The notes under the pieces: model-generated
What the model was told of the DNA's origin: nothing
What the model saw: the letters and a program-made list of their open reading frames with translations, nothing else
The model's database searches: none
Translations under genes and position numbers: made by a program
Shown here: piece by piece, positions 54,429 to 63,234 of the stretch
How positions within the stretch are numbered: the stretch's first letter is position 1
How the letters are laid out: the number at the start of each line of letters is the position of its first letter
From: Sporolactobacillus shoreae
GTDB taxonomy: Bacteria; Bacillota; Bacilli; Bacillales; Sporolactobacillaceae
Direction of reading: 5' to 3'
DNA: 64,000 nt
NCBI RefSeq assembly: GCF_004684935.1
Contig: NZ_SRJD01000017.1
Span: 19,141-83,140, forward strand

Positions 54429-55079
54429 TTGGGAAACAGACAACTGATTCTGGATCGCGCGTTAAAAGAAATCAGTGAAGGGATGTATGTCAATCTCGGA
54501 ATCGGCATGCCCACACTGATCGCCGACCGGATTCCCCAGGACAGCCACGTCATGCTTCAGTCAGAGAACGGGCTGCTTGGTATTGGCGCATACCCTCATG
54601 AAAAAGAGGTTGATCCTGACCTGATCAATGCCGGTAAAGAAACAGTCACCACCGTTCCAGGTGCTTCTTATTTCGATAGTGCCGAATCTTTTGCTATGAT
54701 CCGCGGCGGCCATATTGACCTGGCCGTTCTCGGCGGGATGGAGGTTTCCGAAGAAGGGGATCTGGCAAATTGGATGATTCCGGGAAAAATGATCAAGGGC
54801 ATGGGGGGAGCAATGGATCTTGTCCAGGGTGCTAAAAGGACCGTTGTGATTATGGATCATGTAAATAAGCATGGTGAGTCAAAAGTTAGAAGACGTTGTT
54901 CACTTCCACTCACAGGGAAAGGTGTAGTTGATTGCCTGATTACGGATTTAGCCGTTTTTCATCTTGATCACGGGCAGCTGAAGCTTACTGAACTTCAACC
55001 GGGATCAACGCTTGATGAGGTCTTAAGCAAAACAGAAGCGGATATCCGAATTGATGAACGACTGCTTTCAAACCAATAA
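54429..55079 (+). CDS. scoB: 3-oxoacid CoA-transferase subunit B
   Basis: Catalytic subunit, 216 residues. The CoA-thioester-forming glutamate is Glu46 in LQSENGLLGIG; MYVNLGIGMPTLIAD precedes it and RGGHIDLAVLGGMEVSEEGDLANWMIPGKM follows, all family I beta signatures. GGAGGGAGG lies 8 bases before TTG 54429; the frame from 54396 overlaps scoA but its extra residues are not conserved. It closes the operon at a terminator. Confidence 0.95.
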   Translation: MGNRQLILDRALKEISEGMYVNLGIGMPTLIADRIPQDSHVMLQSENGLLGIGAYPHEKEVDPDLINAGKETVTTVPGASYFDSAESFAMIRGGHIDLAVLGGMEVSEEGDLANWMIPGKMIKGMGGAMDLVQGAKRTVVIMDHVNKHGESKVRRRCSLPLTGKGVVDCLITDLAVFHLDHGQLKLTELQPGSTLDEVLSKTEADIRIDERLLSNQ

Positions 55080-55082
55080 GCA

Positions 55083-55116
55083 TGATAAAAAGCCGGATGC
55101 ACCCGGCTTTTTATCA
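55083..55116. terminator. Terminator after scoB
   Basis: Perfect 14-bp stem TGATAAAAAGCCGG / CCGGCTTTTTATCA with ATGCAC loop. Confidence 0.93.
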
Positions 55117-55242
55117 TCAATAAATTGACTCGATAATTTTTCGTAAACAGAGAACGTTTGTTGGACACCTTATTCATATATAAGGTACATTGAACTTACA
55201 TAGAGCAGATGAATGATTTTTAACACTTTAGGAGGAGTTTTC

Positions 55243-56106
55243 ATGTCGCCATTTCACAGTTATCCGAACACTTACGTTAGCCAGGTACATCTTTTAGTGA
55301 GCGATCTCGAACGTTCCAAAAATTTTTATCGAAAGATACTTGGTTTGCATTTTTTGAAGGATTCAGAACGAACGGTCATTTTATCAGCAAACGGAGCTGA
55401 TCCGTTGGTGACCCTCGAACAGCCGGATCAGGCAGCCGGGCATAATTTCAGGCAGGCGGGGCTTTATCATTTTGCACTTCTTCTGCCATCCCGTAAAGAT
55501 CTGGCAAGCATGCTGGCTCATCTGCTTAAATTACACTATCCCTTGCAGGGCGGATCCGACCATGCAGTGAGCGAAGCCGTTTATCTGGCGGATCCGGACG
55601 GAAACGGAATCGAGCTCTACCGTGACAGGCCTTCGGACAAATGGCGCTGGAACAATGGGAGAGTATTTATGCCGACTGAGGCTATAAGCGAGGATATTCT
55701 TGACGAACTTGAGGACGGGGATTGGAAGGGGATGCCTGAAAAAACAATCATGGGCCATATCCACTTGCAGGTCGCTGATCTGAAAGCGTCTGAAGATTTT
55801 TACTGCAAAGGACTCGGATTTGATCTTGTGGCGCAGTACGATGATCAGGCAGATTTTATATCGACAGGCGGGTATCATCATCACATTGGACTCAACGTCT
55901 GGCGCAGCAAGGGCTCACCTGCGGGGGACGAAATTTCTGCAGGCATGAAACATTTTATTTTGGAATATCCAAGTCTGAAAGCAAGGGGAGAGGCAGTCAG
56001 CCGATTGAAGGGGATGGAAGTACCGGTTACTGAAAAAGGAGCTATTATCACCGTCAGAGACCCTTCAAATATTAAAATAGTGCTGCACGTCAGCAAAACA
56101 AATTAA
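55243..56106 (+). CDS. Extradiol ring-cleavage dioxygenase, CatE-like (VOC family)
   Basis: Probably opens catechol-type rings using Fe(II). 287 residues in two vicinal-oxygen-chelate halves: SQVHLLVSDLERSKNFYRKILGL and AVYLADPDGNGIELYRDRP in the first, GHIHLQVADLKASEDFYCKGLGFD and GYHHHIGLNVW in the second. The layout and SEAVYLADPDGNGIELY match B. subtilis CatE (285 aa). TAGGAGGAG precedes ATG 55243. The partner catD and a catechol-sensing regulator are not adjacent, so the true substrate is uncertain. Confidence 0.85.
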   Translation: MSPFHSYPNTYVSQVHLLVSDLERSKNFYRKILGLHFLKDSERTVILSANGADPLVTLEQPDQAAGHNFRQAGLYHFALLLPSRKDLASMLAHLLKLHYPLQGGSDHAVSEAVYLADPDGNGIELYRDRPSDKWRWNNGRVFMPTEAISEDILDELEDGDWKGMPEKTIMGHIHLQVADLKASEDFYCKGLGFDLVAQYDDQADFISTGGYHHHIGLNVWRSKGSPAGDEISAGMKHFILEYPSLKARGEAVSRLKGMEVPVTEKGAIITVRDPSNIKIVLHVSKTN

Positions 56107-56150
56107 AAAAAGCGGCAGCCGGTTAAATTTTCCGGTAGCCGCTCTTTTTA
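56105..56150. terminator. Bidirectional terminator
   Basis: AGCGGCAGCCGG pairs with CCGGTAGCCGCT (one mismatch, one wobble) with flanking A- and T-runs. Confidence 0.85.
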
Positions 56151-56161
56151 ATAGTTGATAA

Positions 56162-56854
56162 TTACTGCTCAGAAACGGATTCAGCGCTTTCAGCCTGCTG
56201 ATAGTCAGACAATTCATTATAGAAAACGGCAAGAGAAGTGAAGAAATAAGGAGCCAGCCAAAGCAGTCCGATAAACAATGTCACTACAGACAATAGTGCC
56301 CATCCAATGAAACTTAACTCCAGGACAAAAAATTTCCATTTGTAGCCGCCCATCAATTCGCGGCTCTCGGTAATTGCCTCAGTTGCAGAATATTCCGGGT
56401 GATCTTTAATGATAAAATATGTCTGCGAATACGAGAGGGTCTTGATAATGCCTGGGACGACGAGCAAGAGTGTCCACATCAGAATGAAGAAACCCAAAAC
56501 AAATGATACCCAGAAAAGTTTCACAGCTTTTTTGAAGTCCGAATAAACAGCAAATACCTGACCAATCTGAGGGTTCTCGGATCTAGTGAGCCCAAGGAAA
56601 TACCAGTAAAATGTAACTGTGATCGGCGTTACAATAAGTGAATAAACGATCTCAGCAATCTGAACGGATAACGGTAGATCAATGTGATGCTGATAATTAT
56701 AAATCCAGTTGCTCAGGCCTCCGGAAATCTTTATTTCATATAGATACTCTAGACCAGTAATCACAAGGAAAGTAAAGAAGGTCAAAAGTGACGCAACGGC
56801 CCAATTATTTGCCAGCGATTGTCTGGCTTTCTTTTTAATTTCAGAGATGTGCAT
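56162..56854 (-). CDS. DUF975 family membrane protein
   Basis: 230 residues, five to six hydrophobic helices. The start MHISEIKKKARQSLANNWAVA and the middle VVPGIIKTLSYSQTYFIIKDHPEYSATEAITESRELMGGYKWKFFVLELSFIGW are the defining features of DUF975 (related to DUF624/YesL-like integral membrane proteins); function unknown. GGAGGA precedes the ATG. It is divergent from xerS. Confidence 0.9.
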   Translation of the reverse strand: MHISEIKKKARQSLANNWAVASLLTFFTFLVITGLEYLYEIKISGGLSNWIYNYQHHIDLPLSVQIAEIVYSLIVTPITVTFYWYFLGLTRSENPQIGQVFAVYSDFKKAVKLFWVSFVLGFFILMWTLLLVVPGIIKTLSYSQTYFIIKDHPEYSATEAITESRELMGGYKWKFFVLELSFIGWALLSVVTLFIGLLWLAPYFFTSLAVFYNELSDYQQAESAESVSEQ

Positions 56855-57033
56855 TAAAAAAATCCTCCTGAGTCAGACAATGATTGATTGACGGAAATTA
56901 TGTATATATTAAATTTTAACATAAGATTCAAGCTGGAAAAAAGTTAAATCAAATTCATCACCATAAGAGAGAATGAAAAGCAGAAAAAATCTGAACGGAT
57001 TTTAAATCCAGAGAGGCGTCAACCATACTGAAC

Positions 57034-57067
57034 ATTACTACGTAAAATATAATTTTGACGAAGTAAT
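57034..57067. other. dif-like recombination site upstream of xerS
   Basis: A 34-bp imperfect palindrome: left arm ATTACTACGTAAAAT (57034-57048), centre ATA, right arm ATTTTGACGAAGTAAT (57052-57067). Arms of this length around a short A/T centre, about 90 bases ahead of the recombinase gene, are the layout of difSL, the XerS site of streptococci and lactococci. From memory the TATAATTTT core is shared with that site. It lacks a T-run and lies between divergent genes, so it is not a terminator. Confidence 0.6.
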
Positions 57068-57155
57068 CTCCAGGTGTTAGAATAAGAGCATCCTTTCTGA
57101 TGTTTTTTAAGCTTTTCATACATTTATTAATTTTTTGTTTTGGGGGTTCTTCTCA

Positions 57156-58247
57156 ATGACTGATGAACGCAAAAATCATATTTACGATCTGATTGACGAA
57201 AAAACCGCAGAGCTCCCTTGGTATGTCCGCGAGTATGTGGATAAAAAAATGCGGACGATGTCGCCGAGATCATTGCTTAATTACTCCCATGATTTTCTGA
57301 TTTTCTTTGACTGGCTGCTCACCGAAGGCTTTTTTCCAGGAAAACGCACAGATATTCCTCTGGACTGTCTGGAAAAACTTACACCTCAGTCCATTGAAAA
57401 CTTTCTTACGTACTTACAGTTCCGGCTCAATAACGACCGTTTTACCATTAATCGCAAGCTTTCATCCCTTAAGTCACTGTTCAATTACTTGCAGAATGTC
57501 GCTGAAACGGACGATCTCAAGCCTTACCTTGTCCGTAATGTAATGGCCAAGATTGCGTTTAATAAAATAAAAGAAGATCAGGAAACGGTCGCTCAGAAAA
57601 TGGCCGGAAAAATACTCTGGAAAGATGAATATGAGCAGTTCCGGCAGTTTGTCGCCCAGGATTACTGTACTACGGTCAAAGACGATGTTAAACTTCTGAA
57701 CTTCCACAAACAGAACGCGGAACGCGATACCGCCATTGTCTCATTGATTCTCGGCTCCGGACTGCGTCTTTCAGAAGTAGTCGGACTGGATCTGTCGGAT
57801 ATCGATTTTAAGAAACGAATGGTTCGCGTCATACGCAAAGGAAATAAGGAACAATACGTCTACTTCAGCGAACAGGCAGGACTAGATCTGGAAGATTATC
57901 TGCAGGTACGATCCGGAAAATATCACTTGATGGCTTCAAATAAGGCCCTCTTCGTTTCCGCGCCAATGGGTCCTAAAGGGACAACGCGGAGGCTGAGCCC
58001 AAGAGCCATAGAAAACCTAGTAAAAAAATATGCCGTCGCTTTTGGGAAACCCTCCCTCTCCGTCCACAAGCTGCGTCATTCATTTGCGACACGTTACCAG
58101 GCTGAAAACAACGATATTCCTAAACTCCGCCGTCAGCTTGGGCACTCATCGATCCAGACAACAATGATCTATACCCATCTGTCGAACGAAGAGCTTAAAA
58201 GAGCGGTCGACAATATGGACGACCATTTTGACGAACCTGATGACTAA
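57156..58247 (+). CDS. xerS: Tyrosine recombinase XerS
   Basis: Single-component Xer recombinase that resolves chromosome dimers at dif. 363 residues: a SAM-like core-binding N-terminal domain (~1-150) and a catalytic domain with all conserved residues, Arg204 (GSGLRLSEV), Lys228 (RKGNK), His304 and Arg307 (HKLRHSF), His330 (LGHSS) and Tyr339 (IYTHL). Its length and TMSPRSLLNYSHDFLIFFDWL match XerS rather than XerC/XerD. ATG 57156 is used; the 7 codons from 57135 are unsupported. The stop is 6 bases from the opposing spoIIM-type gene with no terminator between. Confidence 0.9.
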   Translation: MTDERKNHIYDLIDEKTAELPWYVREYVDKKMRTMSPRSLLNYSHDFLIFFDWLLTEGFFPGKRTDIPLDCLEKLTPQSIENFLTYLQFRLNNDRFTINRKLSSLKSLFNYLQNVAETDDLKPYLVRNVMAKIAFNKIKEDQETVAQKMAGKILWKDEYEQFRQFVAQDYCTTVKDDVKLLNFHKQNAERDTAIVSLILGSGLRLSEVVGLDLSDIDFKKRMVRVIRKGNKEQYVYFSEQAGLDLEDYLQVRSGKYHLMASNKALFVSAPMGPKGTTRRLSPRAIENLVKKYAVAFGKPSLSVHKLRHSFATRYQAENNDIPKLRRQLGHSSIQTTMIYTHLSNEELKRAVDNMDDHFDEPDD

Positions 58248-58253
58248 ATCCTG

Positions 58254-58880
58254 TCACATGAAATGGTCCAGCAAATAACTGGTTATAAATGCTTCAATAA
58301 ATGCTGCAACAGCTATCCCCGGAATAATGATTAAGACAAATTGCTCAAACGTTTGTTTATAGTAAATCCATAAACGATCCACGGGCTTCTTCTTTAGCTT
58401 CGATCTAAAAATATTTTTAATCTTATCAATCCAAAGTCGCTGAATTTTAATCGTGAAACACGCACACAAGATGAACATCGAAATTTCTATGACTCCGTGC
58501 GGAAGCAGCCCCAAAAGAATCATTTTAAAAAGATTTTTATGTATCGCGACGATAAGATAAGCAACAACTCCGATTACAGCGCCATTAAATATGATTGAGA
58601 TCCATGGAAAAAACAAAATGGGTATTAACGAGAAAATCAGTATTTGCAGACAAGTCTTTATGTTATTTAAAAAGATTCCTATGAAAGAAGAAAACTGAGA
58701 ATGATAAGAAGGAAAATTATTGTTCAAATCTTTAAGGATACTTATTAGATCAACATGCAGCATGCCACAAACAATAGCAGTCACTACCGCTGTAAAAATA
58801 AAGATGATCCATCCCACTAAAAATACTTTTACATTTTGCAGATAAGTATCCTGATAGATACTCTTTATTCTGTCAATCAT
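58254..58880 (-). CDS. Stage II sporulation protein M family protein
   Basis: 208 residues with five hydrophobic helices. The SpoIIM signature GLLPHGVIEISMFILCACF, with the conserved Pro-His-Gly and Glu, is present near residue 120. SpoIIM proper recruits SpoIID and SpoIIP to the engulfing membrane; paralogues with this domain also occur outside sporulation, so this need not be the true spoIIM. The DNA is clearly A/T-rich. It is 66 bases downstream of xpt on the same strand. Confidence 0.82.
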   Translation of the reverse strand: MIDRIKSIYQDTYLQNVKVFLVGWIIFIFTAVVTAIVCGMLHVDLISILKDLNNNFPSYHSQFSSFIGIFLNNIKTCLQILIFSLIPILFFPWISIIFNGAVIGVVAYLIVAIHKNLFKMILLGLLPHGVIEISMFILCACFTIKIQRLWIDKIKNIFRSKLKKKPVDRLWIYYKQTFEQFVLIIIPGIAVAAFIEAFITSYLLDHFM

Positions 58881-58946
58881 TGCTTTTGACCTTTCTCCGA
58901 TTATTAAAAGCTGAATTTTAGTTTACATAACTTTGTTTATGTATTA

Positions 58947-59522
58947 TTATCTTTCGATAAATGTCACTTGGCCGTTTTCAAGGGACGCGATCCTTGCCAG
59001 TGAGAATACCGGATAGCCCGCATGATCCAATCTCTTTCTTCCGTCCTGGAATGATTTTTCAATGACAATCCCGATGCCTACCACAACCGCTCCGGCCATT
59101 TCTATTATTTTTGTTAAACCAAGCGAGGCCTCTCCATTTGCCAAAAAATCATCAATAATTAGAACATGATCATCCGCTGTCAGCATGCCTTTTTCAATAT
59201 ATACGGTATTCGAAACTTGTTTAGTAAACGAAAATATTTCAGTGGACAGACTCCCTTCATCCAATGTCACAGGCTTCTTTTTACGGGCAAAAATCACCGG
59301 AACCTTTAAAGCAAGTCCGGTCATCAGAGCAGGAGCAATCCCCGAAGATTCAATCGTAATGACTTTACTTACTTCTTTATTTTCAAAAATATCGGCAAAC
59401 TTTTCACCGATTTTAAACATTAATACTGGGTCAATCTGATGGTTCAGAAAGTGATCCACTTTAAGAATCTCCGAACCAATCACTTTTCCCTCTTCCCGAA
59501 TTCGCTTTTTCAGCTCTTTCAT
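58947..59522 (-). CDS. xpt: Xanthine phosphoribosyltransferase
   Basis: Salvages xanthine to XMP with phosphoribosyl pyrophosphate. 191 residues. [17 protein letters not shown] is the PRPP-binding loop, [18 protein letters not shown] and [13 protein letters not shown] are specific to the Xpt family. GGAGGG lies about 12 bases before the ATG. In B. subtilis xpt-pbuX follows a guanine riboswitch; here I see neither that riboswitch nor pbuX. Confidence 0.94.
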   Translation of the reverse strand: MKELKKRIREEGKVIGSEILKVDHFLNHQIDPVLMFKIGEKFADIFENKEVSKVITIESSGIAPALMTGLALKVPVIFARKKKPVTLDEGSLSTEIFSFTKQVSNTVYIEKGMLTADDHVLIIDDFLANGEASLGLTKIIEMAGAVVVGIGIVIEKSFQDGRKRLDHAGYPVFSLARIASLENGQVTFIER

Positions 59523-59539
59523 TCTTTCTCATAGCCCTC

Positions 59540-59845
59540 CTAAAAGCACGATTTATAAACCTTTTCTAAAAAAGTATACACTTGAATTAAAGAGGAGACT
59601 AGAGCATAGCTCGATTCTCGTCTATCAGATTTGCCGGCGGTACCAGCCAAAGTGTTGAGAAATTCAGTGAACTCGCTCCAGATCGCGTGAAAAAGAAATA
59701 AGGACACAATTGCTGTGCCCCTCCTATCGAGAAGAAGAAATATAATCTCTTCAATCGCATACATTCTGTTTACCGACTTAAAATGTGATTGCGATGCCAT
59801 GTGCAAGTTCAGAAACGATATCAGTGTGCAGAAACCGATTGCCAA
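59540..59845 (-). CDS. Possible small protein upstream of xpt
   Basis: A frame of up to 101 codons (TTG 59845, or ATG 59800 for 86 residues). It is moderately hydrophobic (IEEIIFLLLDRRGTAIVSLFLFHAIWSEFTEFL). The start has only a poor ribosome-binding site, but the stop codon overlaps the GGAGGG that serves xpt, as expected for a translationally coupled pair. No family recognised; it may be chance. Confidence 0.35.
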   Translation of the reverse strand: MAIGFCTLISFLNLHMASQSHFKSVNRMYAIEEIIFLLLDRRGTAIVSLFLFHAIWSEFTEFLNTLAGTAGKSDRRESSYALVSSLIQVYTFLEKVYKSCF

Positions 59846-59876
59846 ACCCTTTTAAGATCATGGAGGTATTCCCTTA

Positions 59877-60308
59877 TTAACTCTCCAGGTGTTTTTTTAC
59901 ATTCACGAGAGCAGCAGTTTCAACCTGCATTTGTTTCGTGATCATGGGATCCATAAGCTTGGCCAGTCCGGTTGGTTTATATGATAAAGTAAACGTTATT
60001 TTTGTTTCTCCCTCGTCCTCTTCGAAAGCGTAGTTCCCAGTTGGTCTTGCCGGTCCGGATACGACCCTAAAAGAAATAGTCTTATCGGCATCACAGCCAG
60101 TAATCTCGTAATCACCGCTAATGCTTTTTCCAAACGGCCCCTTCATTGTCTGGGAGAACTTTGTACCAACGCCTGTATCCCCTTTTGACTCTTTTTTCAC
60201 TGCAATGACGGAGGGCCTCCAGACTTTATTATTTTCGCCATTCAATATAAAATCAAAAATTTCGTGAACCGGTTTCTGAATCGAAACGGAAAATTCCGCA
60301 AACGCCAT
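59877..60308 (-). CDS. SRPBCC family protein
   Basis: 143 residues, the START/polyketide-cyclase-like fold that binds hydrophobic ligands. AFAEFSVSIQKPVHEIFDFILNGENNKVWRPSVIAV is the usual first strand-helix block (position of the domain W), and the closing helix LMDPMITKQMQVETAALVNVKKHLE is also typical. The ligand is unknown. Confidence 0.85.
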   Translation of the reverse strand: MAFAEFSVSIQKPVHEIFDFILNGENNKVWRPSVIAVKKESKGDTGVGTKFSQTMKGPFGKSISGDYEITGCDADKTISFRVVSGPARPTGNYAFEEDEGETKITFTLSYKPTGLAKLMDPMITKQMQVETAALVNVKKHLES

Positions 60309-60441
60309 AGTAAATCCCCCACAAGTTTTTTTCTATCAATATTACAATGTTATCCATCTTTTTATTTCAAAGTCAATGATTAGAAAAAAAATATGCGCCG
60401 TTGTAGAATAAAATTAATATCCGATTGGAGGTTCCTAAATA

Positions 60442-61092
60442 ATGGCTTCATTAGTTGAAGAAATTGACGCCTACAAAGCATCCTTTAAGAAAAACGCATC
60501 ACCGGAAAAACAGCGGCTCTACGCGCAGGCATTAAAAGAATTGGAGGAGTCCGGTGTAGCACAGGGCCTGAGGGTCGGCGACCTTGCCCCCGACTTTTCG
60601 CTTCCTGATGCCACTGGGAAAACAGTGACACTCTCAGAAGAACTCGGCAAGGGTCCTGTGATCCTCGATTTTTATCGCGGCGGCTGGTGCCCCTATTGCA
60701 ATCTGGAATTGAGGGCCTACCAGCGCCTACTGCCGGATATACAAAATGCAGGTGCCCGTCTAATCGCTATCAGTCCCCAGACACCCGATTCATCCTTGTC
60801 CACAAAGGAAAAAGATGAGCTCGAATTCGCAGTGCTCAGCGACAAAGATGGAAAAGTTGCGAATCAATATCAATTGGTTTTTAAGCTTCAGGATTACCTC
60901 ATAGAACTATACAGACAATCAGGAATTGACCTTGAAGCCCGGAATGGCAATAAAAAATGGGAACTGCCGAAACCCGCAACCTTTGTCTTGGATCAGAAGG
61001 GAACGGTTGCATTCGCCCATGTCAGTTCAGACTATAAAGTGAGGACCGACCCCACCGAAGTCATAAAGATCGTAAAAAGCCTCGACAAATAA
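60442..61092 (+). CDS. Peroxiredoxin-like protein (AhpC/TSA fold)
   Basis: Thiol peroxidase or thioredoxin-like reductase of 216 residues. VGDLAPDFSLPDATGKTVTLSEEL starts the fold, and FYRGGWCPYCNLELRAYQ contains C-x2-C at the position of the peroxidatic cysteine. PATFVLDQKGTVAFAHVSSDYKVRT is the cis-proline region. An N-terminal helical extension of ~45 residues is typical for this subgroup. GGAGG precedes the ATG. Confidence 0.88.
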   Translation: MASLVEEIDAYKASFKKNASPEKQRLYAQALKELEESGVAQGLRVGDLAPDFSLPDATGKTVTLSEELGKGPVILDFYRGGWCPYCNLELRAYQRLLPDIQNAGARLIAISPQTPDSSLSTKEKDELEFAVLSDKDGKVANQYQLVFKLQDYLIELYRQSGIDLEARNGNKKWELPKPATFVLDQKGTVAFAHVSSDYKVRTDPTEVIKIVKSLDK

Positions 61093-61097
61093 AAATG

Positions 61098-61143
61098 TTC
61101 GATAAATAAAGCTGCCGTTTCTTCGGCAGCTTTATTTATCGAA
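61098..61143. terminator. Bidirectional terminator overlapping the 3' end of corA
   Basis: Perfect 20-bp stem (61098-61117 with 61124-61143) around TTTCTT; the corA stop codon lies within it. Confidence 0.9.
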
Positions 61144-62088
61144 CCATCCTTTTTTTCGGAACCAAAAATACATACTGATCGCGATCCCCATCATCAGACC
61201 AAGAACAAGAAAGTACCCTGCGTGCCAGTTAAGCTCAGGCATATATTTGAAATTCATTCCGTATATTCCGGCGATGAAGGTTAGTGGCATAAAAATGGTC
61301 GTAATGACCGTTAGTGTCTGCATAATACTGTTTGTCCGATATGATGTCAGTGAAAGATAACTGTCACGAATATCGGAGGTAATTTCCATGTTTGATTCAA
61401 TCATGTGCGTCAGCCTGGCCAAATTCTCGCTGATATTCCTCAGATAGATGTTATCCGCGTCGCTGGTGGGCACGTAAGTTGAGCCGACCATCCGCTGAAA
61501 GATATCCTGAAGCGGCGTAACGGCCCTGCGGAAGCTCAGCAATTCACTTCTGATCTGAAACACCCGATCATTCAGTTTATGAATGGATTCATGCTTTGAA
61601 TTCAGATCCAAAGCGTCAATCTTGTCTTCAAGCAAGTTGGCGACCATAAAATACTGTTCAACAAGCCTATCTAATAAGCGGTGCAGTATCTCCTTTGGTG
61701 TTTCTTCCTCAGAGATATTCTCATCCGAACGGCATTCATGCCAGACATCATTGACCGCTTTCAGGTTATCTATGTGCAATGAAAAAAAATAATTTTTTCC
61801 AATATACATCTGAAGTTCATGCGGTTTCAAAGTGCTCGGACTTACAGCCTGAATGGAAAGGAAATAATAGTCATCAAAAAGCTTCAGCTGCGGACGTTTG
61901 GTATAACGGTGGTCATTTTTTACATGCGCCCTGAAGAACGGAAAATGGTGTGAGAATGCATCATTTTCTGCATCATTCGGCTCATTGATATCCACCCAAT
62001 GCCATTTCGTCGCCTCTGTATTCAGTGATGACAAAGTCATGGTATCAGTCATTTCCCCCGCTACTGATTTAGCCAAGATACGAATCAT
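61132..62088 (-). CDS. corA: CorA family magnesium transporter
   Basis: Pentameric divalent-cation channel. 318 residues: a soluble N-terminal domain, a long stalk helix (ENLARLTHMIESNMEITSDIRDSYLSL), and two C-terminal membrane helices. The pore signature YGMNF and the following MPELNW loop lie between them, and a basic KK.. tail ends the chain. GGAGA precedes ATG 62088. Co, Ni or Zn transport is possible in the family. Confidence 0.93.
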   Translation of the reverse strand: MIRILAKSVAGEMTDTMTLSSLNTEATKWHWVDINEPNDAENDAFSHHFPFFRAHVKNDHRYTKRPQLKLFDDYYFLSIQAVSPSTLKPHELQMYIGKNYFFSLHIDNLKAVNDVWHECRSDENISEEETPKEILHRLLDRLVEQYFMVANLLEDKIDALDLNSKHESIHKLNDRVFQIRSELLSFRRAVTPLQDIFQRMVGSTYVPTSDADNIYLRNISENLARLTHMIESNMEITSDIRDSYLSLTSYRTNSIMQTLTVITTIFMPLTFIAGIYGMNFKYMPELNWHAGYFLVLGLMMGIAISMYFWFRKKGWFDK

Positions 62089-62137
62089 CGTCCAATCTCC
62101 TTTTCCATTGAGGCATATTTCTCATTAGACACCACTA

Positions 62138-62674
62138 TCAGATATCAAGAAATTCGCCGTCTCTGATCTCGTGCAAGGTTCTGAACAAGTCCCCGGGGAT
62201 ATGACCGGTTAGCGAATCAAGTGAATTATAGATTTCAAGTCGGCGCACATCGGGCACTTCTTCTTCCTTCCCATATTGTACACTGTTCTTAAAATCTCCC
62301 GAAATCCTTTCCATGATTCTTCTTTCCAGTTCACGCTCAATCGATTGCTCCAGAGGCATTTTTTTCTCTTCCGTAATAAAAATAGCAAAGTGTCCGTGGA
62401 CGGTCTCATAAACTGTGTAACTGGTGGTTCGCGATAATTTATCGTCGGTCACACACGCAGAAGCCAATTCTCTTCCGATAAATCGTTTCCGTTTATAAAA
62501 TCCATTTTCACCTTCAGAGATTTCAACGTATTCAAATCCTTTTCCCTCGCCGATTTTGATGAAGTATCTCAATGCCTGAACGATAGTCGCCGATAAATTT
62601 TTCCCGGACACATTTTGTGCATGATCGAAAACCTGAAGGTCGGAATCTGGTACATAAATAGTTTTATTAGGCAT
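62138..62674 (-). CDS. EXLDI family protein
   Basis: 178 residues ending EFLDI, the C-terminal sequence that names the EXLDI family. MPNKTIYVPDSDLQVFDHAQNVSGKNLSATIVQALRYFI is a ribbon-helix-helix-like start, and the middle (FYKRKRFIGRELAS, TVYETVHGHFAIFI) is beta-rich. The function is not known. GAGGAGGAG precedes ATG 62674; the frame upstream to 62737 is not needed. It lies between corA and a MarR gene. Confidence 0.85.
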   Translation of the reverse strand: MPNKTIYVPDSDLQVFDHAQNVSGKNLSATIVQALRYFIKIGEGKGFEYVEISEGENGFYKRKRFIGRELASACVTDDKLSRTTSYTVYETVHGHFAIFITEEKKMPLEQSIERELERRIMERISGDFKNSVQYGKEEEVPDVRRLEIYNSLDSLTGHIPGDLFRTLHEIRDGEFLDI

Positions 62675-63234
62675 TGAAATCTCCTCCTCGCTTTGAATGG
62701 CACATGAACTATTCAGATTATACATATAAATATACACGATATATACGTAGAAATAAAGTATTATCTATTTAGTTTATAAGTATGCATCAGTGTATAATAT
62801 ACGTACATTTCTGATTAGTCTCTTTTGAAAAAATGATAAAGTGTCATTTAAGAAGTAAACTTGGAATAAACGGATGTCGATGATTGTGAAACAACTTTCA
62901 TGTGTTAACGCCCTTATTTTAGATTTGGATGCCCAATATTGAATTCAGCTAAAAAATGATCCAATCATAAAAAAAGAGTCTCAAAAGTAAGGGGTAAATA
63001 GGAGTTATGTCGTGGAAGGGGAACATCGTGTGGAAAAAGTCATGGGTTTTGGAGACAACATGAATGGGCAAAGTATAAGAACAGTGAGAAGATGAATGCC
63101 CCACCTGAATTAAAAAATACAGGGTGACCGCCTATTATTAGGTATATAAATGCGAACATTTAATTAAAACAAACGTTTAATTAATACATATCAAAAAATT
63201 TTTTCCATGATGTATCACTAGCATTTCTCTTCAT
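62675..63234. other. A/T-rich intergenic region between EXLDI and MarR genes
   Basis: Near 62720-62810 there are several short TATA-type inverted motifs, such as GTATA-A-TATAC, that may be promoter or PadR-type sites. A 27-codon frame (63012-63095, GTG start, AGGAG 7 bases upstream, MEGEHRVEKVMGFGDNM..) has a fair ribosome-binding site but no other support. No RNA gene was recognised. Confidence 0.35.

Noticed and set aside
57034..57067. Reading the palindrome upstream of xerS as a terminator
   Set aside because: It has no T-run and lies between divergent gene starts, where no transcript needs to end.
59523..59876. Guanine (purine) riboswitch expected ahead of xpt
   Set aside because: I could not find the conserved purine-riboswitch core in the upstream sequence on the minus strand.
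63012..63095. 27-codon frame with a fair ribosome-binding site
   Set aside because: Too short, no family and no conserved context to support it.
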